A stretch of DNA of 64,000 nucleotides from Akanthomyces muscarius (Eukaryota > Ascomycota > Sordariomycetes > Hypocreales > Cordycipitaceae), in NCBI RefSeq assembly GCF_028009165.1, contig NC_079242.1, forward strand, positions 5,208,001-5,272,000. The letters run 5' to 3'. The notes under the pieces were generated by a model, which worked only from the letters and a program-made list of their open reading frames with translations, was not told the DNA's origin and did not search any database. Position 1 is the stretch's first letter, and each line of letters begins with the position of its first letter. Below, one piece after another: positions 31,801 through 43,128 of the stretch. The position numbers and the translations under genes are program-made.

Positions 31801-34800
31801 ATCTGACCGCCGAGGGCGTTGACAGGCATCAGACTACTTTTTTTTGACATGGAGATGCTGTGACGAGAGAAATCGTATCGATGGGTTACGCCCATGGCGC
31901 CGGACGTTCACGGGCCAGATGAACAATGTAAAATGGATGGCGGTTGGTTACACAATCAACAGGCATCACGAGGAGGCGGCTGCCAAGCTGCCCCCCTCAC
32001 TTCGAATTTGGTGACCGAGAAGGATGCGAGGCGAGGCTATGTAGGATCAGCTGAACTTTGGTATGTTCTCTATTTCGACAATGTCCAGAGCGACGCTGGT
32101 AGTGTACAGAATTCACGGTGCTGTGCTGACAGGTAAGCGGCAACTCTAACAACAGCCATATTTAGCTTGTTAGCTGCAGAAGGTACCTTGACCTTCATCG
32201 TCAGGTTGTTAGCTGGTTCCAGCTCTTTGTCTTTGAAAGAGCACTAATTATTAACGTGGTGTCTCTGGCGCGGCGGGGGATGGCTTGCCTGGCTGCCCCC
32301 CACTTTGGACCGCCAGGGCTAGATTCTTCCTTTTCTTTCCCTTTCCCACGTAGAATAAATAAAGAAATGGGAACAGCGTTCCGCCGTGTTTCTGCCTTGT
32401 GCGTTGTGGTGTGTGATTACTCTGCAAGGTGTGATGATTATTGTTTCTCCTCCGTCTCCCAGGTCGGTCCCTCGAGACGGGAGAAAAGCTGACATGTCGT
32501 TCCGGTTAGGCGTTGTAGTGCTATGGACCGACCAGTCGATGAGCTAGTTGGCGAGATGGCTTGCTTGCCTCTTTTTTTTTTCTTTTTTTTTTCTCTGTGC
32601 GTGTGTGTTGTGCAGGCACTGTGTCTATTGCATGCGCAGCGGTCCGTTCCTTTCAAAACTCATGCTTACTACTTACTTTTCAGGTCATATCTCATGGTAT
32701 GTCTTTCAGCATTCCTTCTGTCACTGCTATAGTTTGATTGTCTTTTCTTCTTCTTTAGCAAAGTATTATTTTGTCTGCCACTCCACTGGCGCGCCAGTTT
32801 GGACGCTATTCGAGCGGATATCGAGATTTGTAGGCCTTTTACCTTATTACCCACTGGCTCCCATTTCAGCTCGTCTGGCAGCGATACAGAGGCTCGCAAG
32901 TACCTTTTTGGTAAAGAGACCCGGGGCCCCGTCGACGGCGGGCCAGGCTTGCTATCCCCCGAACCAACTGCAGAGGAGCAAGAGAGAGAAGGCTAGCGCA
33001 ACTGCGGCAGCAGGAGGGGCGCGACCAGAAGATGCTTGGATTTGACGGCTACTGTAGAGCCGGATGCATGAGGGGGTGCCCGAGGCACCACCTTTTTCCT
33101 GATTGAACTGGACTGATTTGTGTAGAATCACGAAACACCAGTCACGCCTGGAGCGGGCTGGACTGGGTGTTCCCTTGCTCTTGCGCCGGGACCCGCCTGG
33201 ACGGTCTTCTCCACCAGGCCTGTGGACGGACATGAGAAGGCAGAGGAACGAAGGAGACTTGCCAGGGCCATGGGGAGGGCCGCATTGGTGTCGAGAGCTG
33301 TCTGGAGGTCGCGAGAGGTGGTGCCCGTGAGCGCCCGCTTATGCAGGAGGCGTTGGAGTGCTATGGCAGGCTGGCCGGGATTGTATCCGCGTGTGCATTA
33401 TGTATGTGCCTGTATTGTTTAGCATGCAGGAATGAACCTTGGAATTCCAAGTTTGAGGATCCTAGCTCTGTTTTCTTGTTCTGTGCGTGCGATCATTTTG
33501 TGTACGGATACTGGTAGAAACGAAACAAAAAAAATGTAAGGATAACTACCCCTGCTTGCTTGGCTTCAGGGACCCCTCCCGAGGCAGTGGGCAGGCGCGG
33601 AGGCTGGCAACCGCGTGGCACCACCGCCGAGCCCCTACCTAGGTCCAGCAGCGGTCGAAGATGGTTGAACAGAGTCTAGACTGGATAATTGATGGGAATA
33701 AAAAAAGACGGATTGCGAACCAACTGTCAGGCAAATAGCTGTCGCAGATAGATTCTGTCTGGAAGAGTCGGTTCCATGCTCAGCTAGAGCCCTGTACCGG
33801 GACGCCAGGTAGCGCTACCGGTGGACTGGGACCCCGCTGTTGGAGCTTGCCCTCAGCGTTTTTACTGGAGAGACGAGCAAGGCCCCCGCCGGCGAGTCCC
33901 CCTCCCGGGGCAGTTGATCGCCAGCGAGCTGTGTACCTGCGCAGCCATGTTCCTGTCGTCGGTGTTTGTCTGTTTGCAACGGCAAGGTGCATAGGCAGGA
34001 ACCTCTGAGGGCGGTGCAATTGTGTTGGCTCGTGTGGTTGATCTCTGGGCGTTGCGAGCTTGCTCACAGACAGATACTCGGGTAGTTGGGTAGCGCCGTC
34101 GCGGTCCACCCCGAGCGGCCGCAATAGTCTGGCGCCTGTTGTCGGCGGGCAGAAGGCTGTTCAGCAGCGGGTGCAACACTCACTGTAAAGGCATCTGTAG
34201 GTACCTAGGTGACTGTAAAACCTGGCAAGTGCGTAAGTACCTACCTCTTGGGTGAGGTACCTGTAGCTGTGTGTCTATCGCACCTCTCTACTCCGTACCA
34301 GTCTATTTCTCGACCTACCTAACGTTACCTACCTACCTAGGTACCGGTCTACCCAAATAAGATACAGTACTGGTGCTTGCTGCTACCAGTAGCTTGCCAG
34401 CCTCTCCTCTCCTCACTGGCCCATCACTGGTCCTCGATGGTCCTCAGCTCGGCCACACCTTCCTTGCCTCTTCCCGCACCCACGCACCCACGCATACGCA
34501 CGCCCACCATCACTCTTCACCATCAACCTTGCTTGACCCATTCCCGCGTCCCTATTCCTCCCACCCCATCTCTTGTTGTGTCTTTTTTCGCGCTTCTTTT
34601 ACTTTATAGCCGCTTCATCTCTCTCTTTCTTTCTCGCTTTTGGCTGCAACCTTGCTACCTCGAACTCTTTCTCCTCTCCCCTCCTCCCCCTCCCGCCGGC
34701 TGCGCTTTGTTCGCCCCCCAGAACCGCCCGCCTGGTCGCTGCTTGAACCCCTCCCTGCCCCAAGGACGCTTCCACCTTTGTCTACCTCCTTCGACCTCGA

Positions 34801-34840
34801 CAACCACCCCGAGCTCCTCAACCTCACCCAGTCGCCCATC
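28826..34840. other. 6-kb gene-poor stretch upstream of RAS2
   Basis: Many short frames overlap on both strands, none with a recognisable domain, signal peptide or consistent splice sites. Features seen: CA/GT-rich stretches near 29790-29825 and 30405-30425, long T runs near 32570-32590, palindromic TACCTAGGTA elements near 33636 and 34200-34343, and a CT-rich leader from about 34390 to the RAS2 ATG. It probably holds regulatory DNA and a long leader; a non-coding RNA cannot be excluded. Confidence 0.5.
34334..34343 (+). promoter_or_regulatory. palindromic TACCTAGGTA element upstream of RAS2
   Basis: Perfect 10-bp palindrome about 500 bp before the RAS2 ATG. Partial copies lie at 34200 and 34237-34255 and at 33636-33644, and another perfect copy is upstream of UBC12 (46590-46599). 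Binding factor unknown. Confidence 0.4.
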
Positions 34841-35693
34841 ATGGCGGGCCGAATGGTGCTGTACAAGCTCGTTGTCCTCGGTGACGGTGGTGTAGGCAAG
34901 ACAGCCCTCACCATTCAGCTCTGTCTCCAACACTTTGTCGAGACTGTAAGTTCTGCGCGAACCCGACCCTCGCACGACTCATCCTCCTCGCCCTCTCTCT
35001 TTCCGCCCTTACCCACCATCAATCCATCCAGCAGCCTGCTGCGCCCATTGATGACTTCAATTTCGCTAATCATTTGTCTGGTCCCAGTATGATCCCACAA
35101 TTGAGGACCAATACCGAAAGCAGGTCGTCATCGACTCCCAACCATGCATGCTCGAAGTCCTCGACACCGCTGGCCAAGAAGAATATACGGCCCTCCGCGA
35201 CCAATGGATCCGTGACGGCGAAGGTTTCGTCCTCGTTTACAGCATCGCCTCTCGCTCCTCCTTTTCTCGCATTAAGCGCTTCCACCACCAGATTCAGCGC
35301 GTCAAGGAATCCTGCGCCTCCTCCCCTTCCTATCCCGGCTCCCCCATATCCGCCGCCAACCCGCAGCTGCCTGTCCCGATCATGCTCGTCGGCAACAAGA
35401 GTGATCGCGTCACCGAGCGCGAGGTGTCTACGCAAGAGGGCCACGCCCTCGCCCGCGAGCTCGGTTGCGAGTTTGTCGAGGCCTCGGCCAAGAACTGCAT
35501 CAATGTCGAAAAGGCTTTCTATGACGTTGTCCGCGTCCTCCGCCGCCAGCGCCAGCAGGCTTCCAAACCCCAGGGCGCCACCAGCGGCCGCAGTCGCACA
35601 GGAAACGGCGACATGGGCGGTCGCGACCGTGAGTCTCACAAGTCGCGCCGCAAGGACGGCGAGAAAAGCAAGGGGCGTTGTAACATTTTATGA
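34841..35693 (+). CDS. RAS2: Ras family small GTPase (Ras2 type)
   Basis: Exons 34841-34945 and 35088-35693 (donor GTAAGT, branch GCTAATC, acceptor CAG, phase 0) give 236 residues. The P-loop GDGGVGKT is at 14-21, switch I is YDPTIEDQYRKQ, switch II is DTAGQEEY, the base-binding motifs are NKSD and SAK, and the CAAX box CNIL ends the protein for prenylation. The intron falls right before switch I. A serine/proline-rich insert (around SPSYPGSPISA) and a long basic variable region are features of the filamentous-fungal Ras2 group, distinct from Ras1. Ras2 proteins act at membranes in cAMP and MAP-kinase signalling, growth and morphogenesis. The leader is CT-rich. Confidence 0.93.
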
Positions 35694-37489
35694 GCGACTC
35701 TTGTCTCATGAGCCACTCGTTGCTTGCCATTACCTGCTCTACTTCTCTACGCACCACTACCGCCGCCGCCACCGCCATAGGCGTCCTATCCTTCCCCTCC
35801 CCGCCATCATGGCCACTACCCCATTGCATCGCCTCGCTTGTTTCTCTACATACTACTACTGCTCTTTATGTTGGACCGGTGGATGACACTAGCTACGACA
35901 CTGCGCTCAAAATACGCGCACTACAATTCCCACTCTACAACATGTGAAACTCGGCCATGACAATCGTCACTGCAGCATCTCGAATCGGCGAACGGCGTAC
36001 GAACACTAAAAGAAAAGAAAAGAAAGAGGCATGGTTTTTATTTTTATATGGGCGCTGGGTTTTTTTTAACGACATTTACGTATTACGTCTCTTCGCCAAG
36101 GTTGGAAATGTTCTGCTTCTGCTATTCAGTAGCCATTTTTGTGGGAGTCTATTCCCTTTTTTTCCTTTTTGCTTTCGTTTTCTTGCTTCGTGTTCGTACC
36201 CTGGACACGGCCATTCTCAATCTTCCCATCTTTTACCCTTACACTCATGCATTCCGATACATGACCGTGGTTCCTGGCACTGCATAATTTGAAGCAATGG
36301 GAGGTTCGCGTTTTTTTCTCTTCTCTTTCCACGTCTATAATTGCACAGAAGAATGGTAAAAAAGAGCTGCAGAGCGACGGACTATATATATTTTTGGTTC
36401 TTGCCAAAAGACAATTGACCTATATTACAAGCTCTGACAGGGATACATATAGACGCCGTAGGCAGCGAGAATGTTGCAATGGATGTCCTTTCTACAAACA
36501 CTCCATTAACTCATAGCCAAAACTTACACCGAGATGAACAGACACCAATGAGCGAGGATTAAAGAAAAAAAACACAAAAAATCAGCAGCCACTTGGTAAG
36601 GGGAAAGCGAAACCTCCAAAAGGGTGGTGTGGACATGCCACACTTTCTTTCTTGTACCCCGTCGTGCCCGTCGTCGTCCAATGATCGCGGCTTTCAGAGG
36701 GGTAACTAGAGAGAGAGGGGAGCGGGGGGAGCGAGCAATGGGCATCAAAAAAATGAACATGGCTGACTGGGCGCCGCGACGAACCCATGCAAGCCACCAA
36801 CACCACATTATGGTTTTTTTTTTGTCCCCGTCCCTTTCTCCTCAAACTAGTTGCGTACCCCTGTTTGCGTCTTTTTCTCTGTTCGGTGCAACTTGGGAAG
36901 GGGGGAAAAAACTAGAATAAAATAAAATAAAATAAATTCGGTGCCCGGTTTACTCTCCATACGTGTATACAACGTGCATCATGTCACCGTCGGAAACACG
37001 GCACGAGACAATGATACCCAAGCAAGCCGTGGCAAGGACGGCAGATGCATCTACACATGACACCATTCATCACAGGCTTTTTGCAAGCTCTGCCGGGGAT
37101 TTTATCAGATGGGAGTTTGAAAAAGGGTCATCTCTATTGAAAAAAGCACATGGAGTAGAAAACTGATGTCGGTACGTAAAAAGACCGCTAAATGCCCAAC
37201 CACAGAAAAACAAAACCCTCCATCAGAAAAAGAAATGAAAAATCAAATGTTGACAAAAATAACGAATATTTCCCAATCCGTATCAAGTAGAAGTAGAAAG
37301 AATTCACTTCAACAGCATCAACACTGTCTTGTCTGATCAAAAGCGCCTTGTCCCGATTGTCTCCAGCTTAATGAATAAAAGGATAAAATAAAGTCGCCGT
37401 CAAAGAATGAGTTGAAAAGGACATGAATTGTCACATGTTTCAAAAGAGTGAGTATTGGTTTTTTTGTTTCTTGTTGATTTTGTCCGTCG
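35694..37489. other. intergenic between convergent RAS2 and OPY2 genes
   Basis: Holds the two 3' regions. A-rich and T-rich runs are frequent, including an AAATA tandem near 36914-36935. No gene seen. Confidence 0.55.
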
Positions 37490-38704
37490 TTATTCTTTCG
37501 TCGCATGCTCGTCACCAAAAGGCCCGCCACTCTTGTCAGTCTTCTGAGACTCGCCGTCGCCCTTTTCTTCTGTAATTGCGGCCAGGTTCGCTGCCCTGGT
37601 TGCAGTGCTGGGAGGGTCGGCGAATGGGCTCGTGCCGCGTGGTGTCGACTCCTGGGCAATGTGAATGGTGCCAATGTCATCAGAGCTCTCCTTGCTGGCC
37701 ACCGAGTCACTGGACGATACGACCGACAAAGAGCTGCCTTCTTGCTTAGCGCCAAGGTCAATCTTCTTCAGCCCGCCAACCTTGACCACTTGAGCGCGAC
37801 CCTGGGTCGCCGTGTAAGTTGCCCCGACGCTGAAGTTGCTTGCCGTGCTCTCAGGGCGATTGGTCGGACCAAATCGCTCCATGTCGATGCTGGGGACGGG
37901 CGGCGTGTTGGGGCCAGGCTTGACGCTGACGACAGTTGGCTTGGCACGCATGCCGGCCTGCGAAGCTGTCTGGACCTCCGCCTGTCTGCCGTAGATGGTC
38001 GAGGCAATGCTGGAACGGGGGGCGTACGAAGTTCTGTCCGTTGTCGCCGAAAAGCCGGAGTAGGTAGAGTCGCGCAGGTTGCCGGGCACAAAGAAGTGCT
38101 CGGAGCCTCTGGCTGCTTCGCTGTGGCTGACGGGAATGGGAGGGACGGGGGGCACCAGGACGTCTGGCGAAGTCGGGGTTGCGCGGTTGGTGACGCCGGG
38201 AATGTACGCAATCTGAATGATATTGGAGGCGCGGGTCAGGACAGTTGAGGCAATCGAGTGGACGGTGTGCGTAGAGGCTCGGCGGCCAAGGCCCGACTGG
38301 TCGCTCTTCTCAACACCCCGAGAGGGGATGCTGTCCGCCTCGTATATGGAGGTGTGGTGGTCGTCGAGGCGGCTGGCGCGCTTGGGCTTGATGAGGAACC
38401 GCCAGACAAGGTAAGTGATGATGGCAATGACGATGATGCCACCGATAACACCGCCTGCTATAGGACCGGCACTGGGACCGTCGTGGCCTTTGCTTCCGCT
38501 GTTGTTGCCGCCACCGTTGCCACTGTTGCCAGTGGACCCGGCGGTTTGGCAAAAAGCTTTCGGGCACTCGGTGCAACTCTGGGTTGTATAAGCACAATAT
38601 TGTCCACTAGGACATGTCGGGCAAACGAGTTGTTGGTTCCCGTTGCAGCCGACGCAGTTCTCTTGACGGACGAGGAGCTTGGCGGCTGTTCGGCGAGTTA
38701 GCAT
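37490..38704 (-). CDS. OPY2: Opy2-like membrane anchor of the HOG pathway
   Basis: Single exon, 404 residues from the ATG at 38704. The N-terminus has eight cysteines between residues 17 and 52 (CVGCNGNQQLVCPTCPSGQY onward), the pattern of the Opy2 N-terminal domain. A glycine/asparagine-rich spacer follows, then one transmembrane helix at about 82-105 (PIAGGVIGGIIVIAIITYLV). The rest is a long low-complexity, serine/proline-rich cytoplasmic tail. In yeast, Opy2 recruits Ste50/Ste11 to the plasma membrane under osmotic stress. There is no classical signal peptide before the cysteine domain. The frame is open upstream of the ATG, so a longer N-terminus or an upstream exon is possible. Confidence 0.83.
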   Translation of the reverse strand: MLTRRTAAKLLVRQENCVGCNGNQQLVCPTCPSGQYCAYTTQSCTECPKAFCQTAGSTGNSGNGGGNNSGSKGHDGPSAGPIAGGVIGGIIVIAIITYLVWRFLIKPKRASRLDDHHTSIYEADSIPSRGVEKSDQSGLGRRASTHTVHSIASTVLTRASNIIQIAYIPGVTNRATPTSPDVLVPPVPPIPVSHSEAARGSEHFFVPGNLRDSTYSGFSATTDRTSYAPRSSIASTIYGRQAEVQTASQAGMRAKPTVVSVKPGPNTPPVPSIDMERFGPTNRPESTASNFSVGATYTATQGRAQVVKVGGLKKIDLGAKQEGSSLSVVSSSDSVASKESSDDIGTIHIAQESTPRGTSPFADPPSTATRAANLAAITEEKGDGESQKTDKSGGPFGDEHATKE

Positions 38705-41700
38705 TGCGGACGATACAACGCGCCTCGAAATTATCCAGGGAGCGTGACAGCTTACAATAATTGAGGGACGACAAGTCCCGCGCAGTGGACTTTTCCCCTG
38801 CCATTCTGGCGATTCTAGCGAGACGTATGCCTGATATCGTGTGTTGGGGGGGCTGTATCTCCGATGAATAAGGCCTGGCAACTAGTCGCGATCGTCGGTT
38901 TCGGCCGCGGAATCGGAAGCAGCGAGGTGCAGCGTGGAAAAAGTCAAGTTACAATCGTGAGAGTCTGGTATTTGGCGATAAGAATGGAATGCGAGAGTTC
39001 GCAGAGTCGAAGATGAAAAGGGCGTAGAGTCGGCCAGCGATCGAGAGACGTGAGAAACAAGGGGTTGATAGAACGAGCGTGCGCAGAGACTAGCTCTGAT
39101 AGAATGTGGGCGAAAGAAGGAAAAGAAAGGGCGGCTTGGAGATTAAGCGACAGACATAACCGTGTCTTCGGAACTCGACTAAGTTGTTTTGCTGGTAGAC
39201 GGGTGGTGAAGTTGTTTCTTTGGCGACGGTGTCGGCGGGATTGATTGAGGAGGAGAGAAGCGGATTGGGGCGTCTCAGAAGGACGGACAGAGTGGGCAGC
39301 GAGAAGGAGCGTCAGGCACAGCAGGTTCAGGTGCTGCCACGCCGCTGAAGGTGCCTCGTTTTCAGCGCTGGGGACCAGGGGCAAAACGCCGCTAGAGACT
39401 AAACAAGACTAGCTTGCCCGACCAAATATCTGCGCATAAACTTGCACTGTGCGTCGCTAGCTGCGTCAGCTGAAGATACTGCGAATTGGGTGCACCCCTA
39501 GCGGATTTGGAGGCAAACAACTAGTGAGCAAGATAATGTGAGCTGCAGATCCAAGTCTCGGTCCAGAACCACAGTGTCCACATCACAGGGTGTACTGTAC
39601 GGAAACCCCACCACACCAGCACCGACGATGCACCACAGCTGCCCATTTCCAGCGCCCGTGAGCGCCTTCCAGCACCCACTGACGGCCGGCCCGCTGGAGC
39701 CCACTAAATCCCTCGGCCAGGCACAGGACAAGCACTGTTGCCGGCACTTTAATCTCAACCATCAGCGAGTAAAAATGCTGCACAGCGTGTTTTGCGAGTT
39801 GCGCTGACTAGTACGACAGCAGTATAAAATGAGAAACGAAAGAGGTTGTAAAAATCGGGAGGAACAGCTCGTCGTCTTGGCCATGGCGTGATATTAGATA
39901 TTCCTGTCATGAACCAGAGTCAGGTCAATGTCGCACAGGTACGCGAAAATCGGCATTCCACAGGTCCCCGGCTCACTAGGTATTTTTACGCGTGGTTGCG
40001 CAGCATCAACGCTCGAGGCGGGATCACATTGGCAAAAATATACCGCAATTTGCCCCGATTTATCCTGCTGTTGATGGTCGCTTTGTTCAGTTGCTTCCTT
40101 GACTCTCTTTGTCCTGGTCGAAGCGCTCGTACCATTTCTCCCTCCCTCGCCATTCTCACCGTCAAGCAGAGCGCCGGCCAGCAATGTTTGCTCAATCCTT
40201 GTAGTCAGGTGGCCGTTTCCCACTCTTCATGTGTACCTACCTGTCGGTTGAGTTTGCTGTACACCCATTCTGCCAGTGTTGCCAGTAAATGGCCAAGCCT
40301 ATCTTTCCGAGTGGTACAAGCCTGGAGAACATCAGCGCACACGGCGGCCACTGTGCACAAAAGCGTACAACAATACAAGAGCTAACTTGCCAGCGACTCG
40401 GCCCAGAAATCCAAGCGGCAGATTAATAAGGAGCCGATGGGCCAATTAGCAGACTTGGCCAGACATAACGACAAGCTGGCGGAAACCGTCGTTGGTCCTC
40501 GAGTGGTGGCTTCTGAAACGTGCTACCGGCGCCTCATATAGCCGTAACGTCCGCGTGGGTCACAACATCGCGAGACGACGATCTGTACATCCAACAATTA
40601 ATGCAGTGGTATCCTAGAGAGTGTTCGAAATACCGCTGCAAAACTACACGTTACTGTCCCCGCGCTGTGCGTCCATGGTGGCGTGCCGTGCCGTGACTAA
40701 AGCGAGACTTGCGAGTGCTACCCTACAGAATGGACTTGGCAGGTAAATGATAGCCACCTCCGGTATAAAAAAGACAGAACTGCTCGTTGATTTATTAAAT
40801 CAACCAATGAATATAAGCACGCCCTCTGCCCAGTGTATATCTTCCGCATTGTACCTACGTGTGCTTGTAGTAATGTAAGGTTTGATGATCCCAACGGCAG
40901 CTGTTGAACTTGGATTATTGTCAACGAGAATTCGTCGAAGACAGTCCACTACGGAGACGCTTTTCCAACTAGTATTACGGATGTTCGCATCCGTGACTTA
41001 CGGATTCATCGGCATGGCCTGCCGCGCAACCGTGGAACTAGATTCGTGGTCGGCATGCTACACGGCGCGGCGCCAAACGCAAACCTTGAGAACCAGACGA
41101 CGCGTGGACATGGAACCGATGTGAGTGATTGGCTAAGCTATGCGCCAATAGACGTTGCTTTACGACAAGGGATAAATACCTATCAAGCATTTGCAGGTAT
41201 GAACACGCTACCGTGGACGCCGTGCATTTGGAGGCGGGCGTTTGCTATGATGTGAAGGCCCGGTCAGGTGAACACGAGGCCGCTGTGAAGCGTGCAAGCG
41301 CGTAAACCATCTGATCACAACACATACCTGTGAAGCCTGAAGGTGAACAAATATGGATGCGTAGACATGATAAATGATTTCTATCGCGGGTAACGGAAAG
41401 AACAGCACCCAAGCAGCGTAGTCATGTAATCGACCATGGTCGACCTGAGCACCGCCTCAATCGAGGGAGCCACATGAAGGTAAAAAGAGGATCAGCGAGC
41501 CAGTAATGCCGGCTCGCTCCAGGTTGCTATTTTTGGGCACAGCCAGTCCTGGACGGAACCCACACCAAGGGTGCGTGGCCTTGATTTCTCTTATTGCTGT
41601 GGCCGAAACCCAACGTTGCGATGAAAGTAGCCGCACAGCGGTTTTACAGGAAAAGTGACATGTGCTCGTATACACAACGGCTCCAAGCTCGTAACAATGC

Positions 41701-43128
41701 ATGTTGCAGTGGCGTATTTGATCGCCATGCACAGTGATCAGATTTTTCAGCAGCCCAGAGGCTCGAATTTGATGATACTTCTGAATACGCGAGATATTCA
41801 TGAGCAAACATTCGGGGCTCGCTTTCATCTGCTTCAGTGCCGGGTATAAGCATTCTGCAGCCTCACTTGGCGCCCTTTTTAATCTCTGGTAGCAAGTGGG
41901 CTGGCTGACCGAGCGAGCCCCTTATTGCGGCAACGTCTGGCTCAGCCTTGTCTGACTGCCATAAAAAATCGCGAAGAATGAAGATTTTTTTGTTTGTATT
42001 TCATGGAGAATAAGCCTTGCGGCTGCTGACCTCACGACCCTAGTGATGGAATCTGGCCAGTTGGTGGCGGTGGCTCACATGCTCGCCAGGGGCAACGTTG
42101 GGCCAGGTAGACAGGCATATTCGGTACAGATTGACAGGACAGGAGCATGGCTCGATGCATTGCGATTGACAAAATGCAGTGCAGACTTGCGAGGATCAGC
42201 AATTTGTACAAGCGATTTACAGATTCTGCAATACCCATCGTTGTATGTATCAAATTCTTCCAGCAAACAACAATCCTCTCTACTCGTAATCCTCTGGAGC
42301 ACCAGCAAGCGGCTCCTTTCACCTTGGTTTTTGGTGTGGAGTCTGACCAGCTCCACAGTGGCCAAGGGCATGGTGGCTCAGCGGCACCCGCTGGCTGTCT
42401 CCGTCATTGTCCCTATTTCTGGCACTGCCAGCCTCTCGTAGCCTCGCTGAAGCCTCCAGGCACCGCCGCCTGCCACCGCTGGCCACCGTCTGCACACCTC
42501 TAACCGTCCCGCCCACGCGCTAAAACCACTCGGCAGCCCGTACTCTGCTGCTAGCCTGGACCTGGGATACCTTCATCTCCACCAATTCTGTACACAAAGC
42601 CCCGTACCATTTGTCCTTTGCCTTGCTTGCTCCGAAACATCAACCCCTGCTGACCCCCAGAACGCGCCAATGCTTCTCACTGCCATCTTTGTGCTTGCTG
42701 TTCCTTTTTTTCTGCCTCTCCGGTTTCTTTTTCAACCATCCCCTCCCCGATCCCTATTCTGGTGATTTCTTCTCCTCTTCGTTTCCCTAGTTCTCCATAT
42801 CAAACCTTATTTTCATCGGCTCGACCGCTACAACAGTCTTTGTTGTTGTTGTCCGGCACTGACTGGCGTCATACAGCTACCCTAGCCTCCCACGCCTACG
42901 GTCGATCCGATCAGCTGGCAGCTCTCACGTTACTGCGCCTCCGACGCAACGAAAATAAACGAGAATTCCACAATCGTTATTTCTCATCTGCATACTTCAA
43001 CGCACAACGGCCTACCTGCCATCTTGCCCCTGCGGCCCTACCTTTTTATTCTTTTTGACGTCGCCCACGACTGTTTAGTTACACCAGCGTAGCGAATTCG
43101 TTTGCTCCTGAGAGCGCCCCTAATCACC
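38705..43128. other. 4.4-kb gene-poor divergent region between OPY2 and chitin synthase
   Basis: Frames up to 165 codons exist (39888-40385) but lack family features and overlap with frames on the other strand. The last 500 bp before the chitin synthase ATG are CT-rich, like a long leader. Nothing else recognised. Confidence 0.5.

Noticed and set aside
39888..40385. 165-codon plus-strand frame upstream of chitin synthase
   Set aside because: No domain or signal peptide, and overlapping frames on the minus strand of similar length; mixed composition typical of non-coding DNA.
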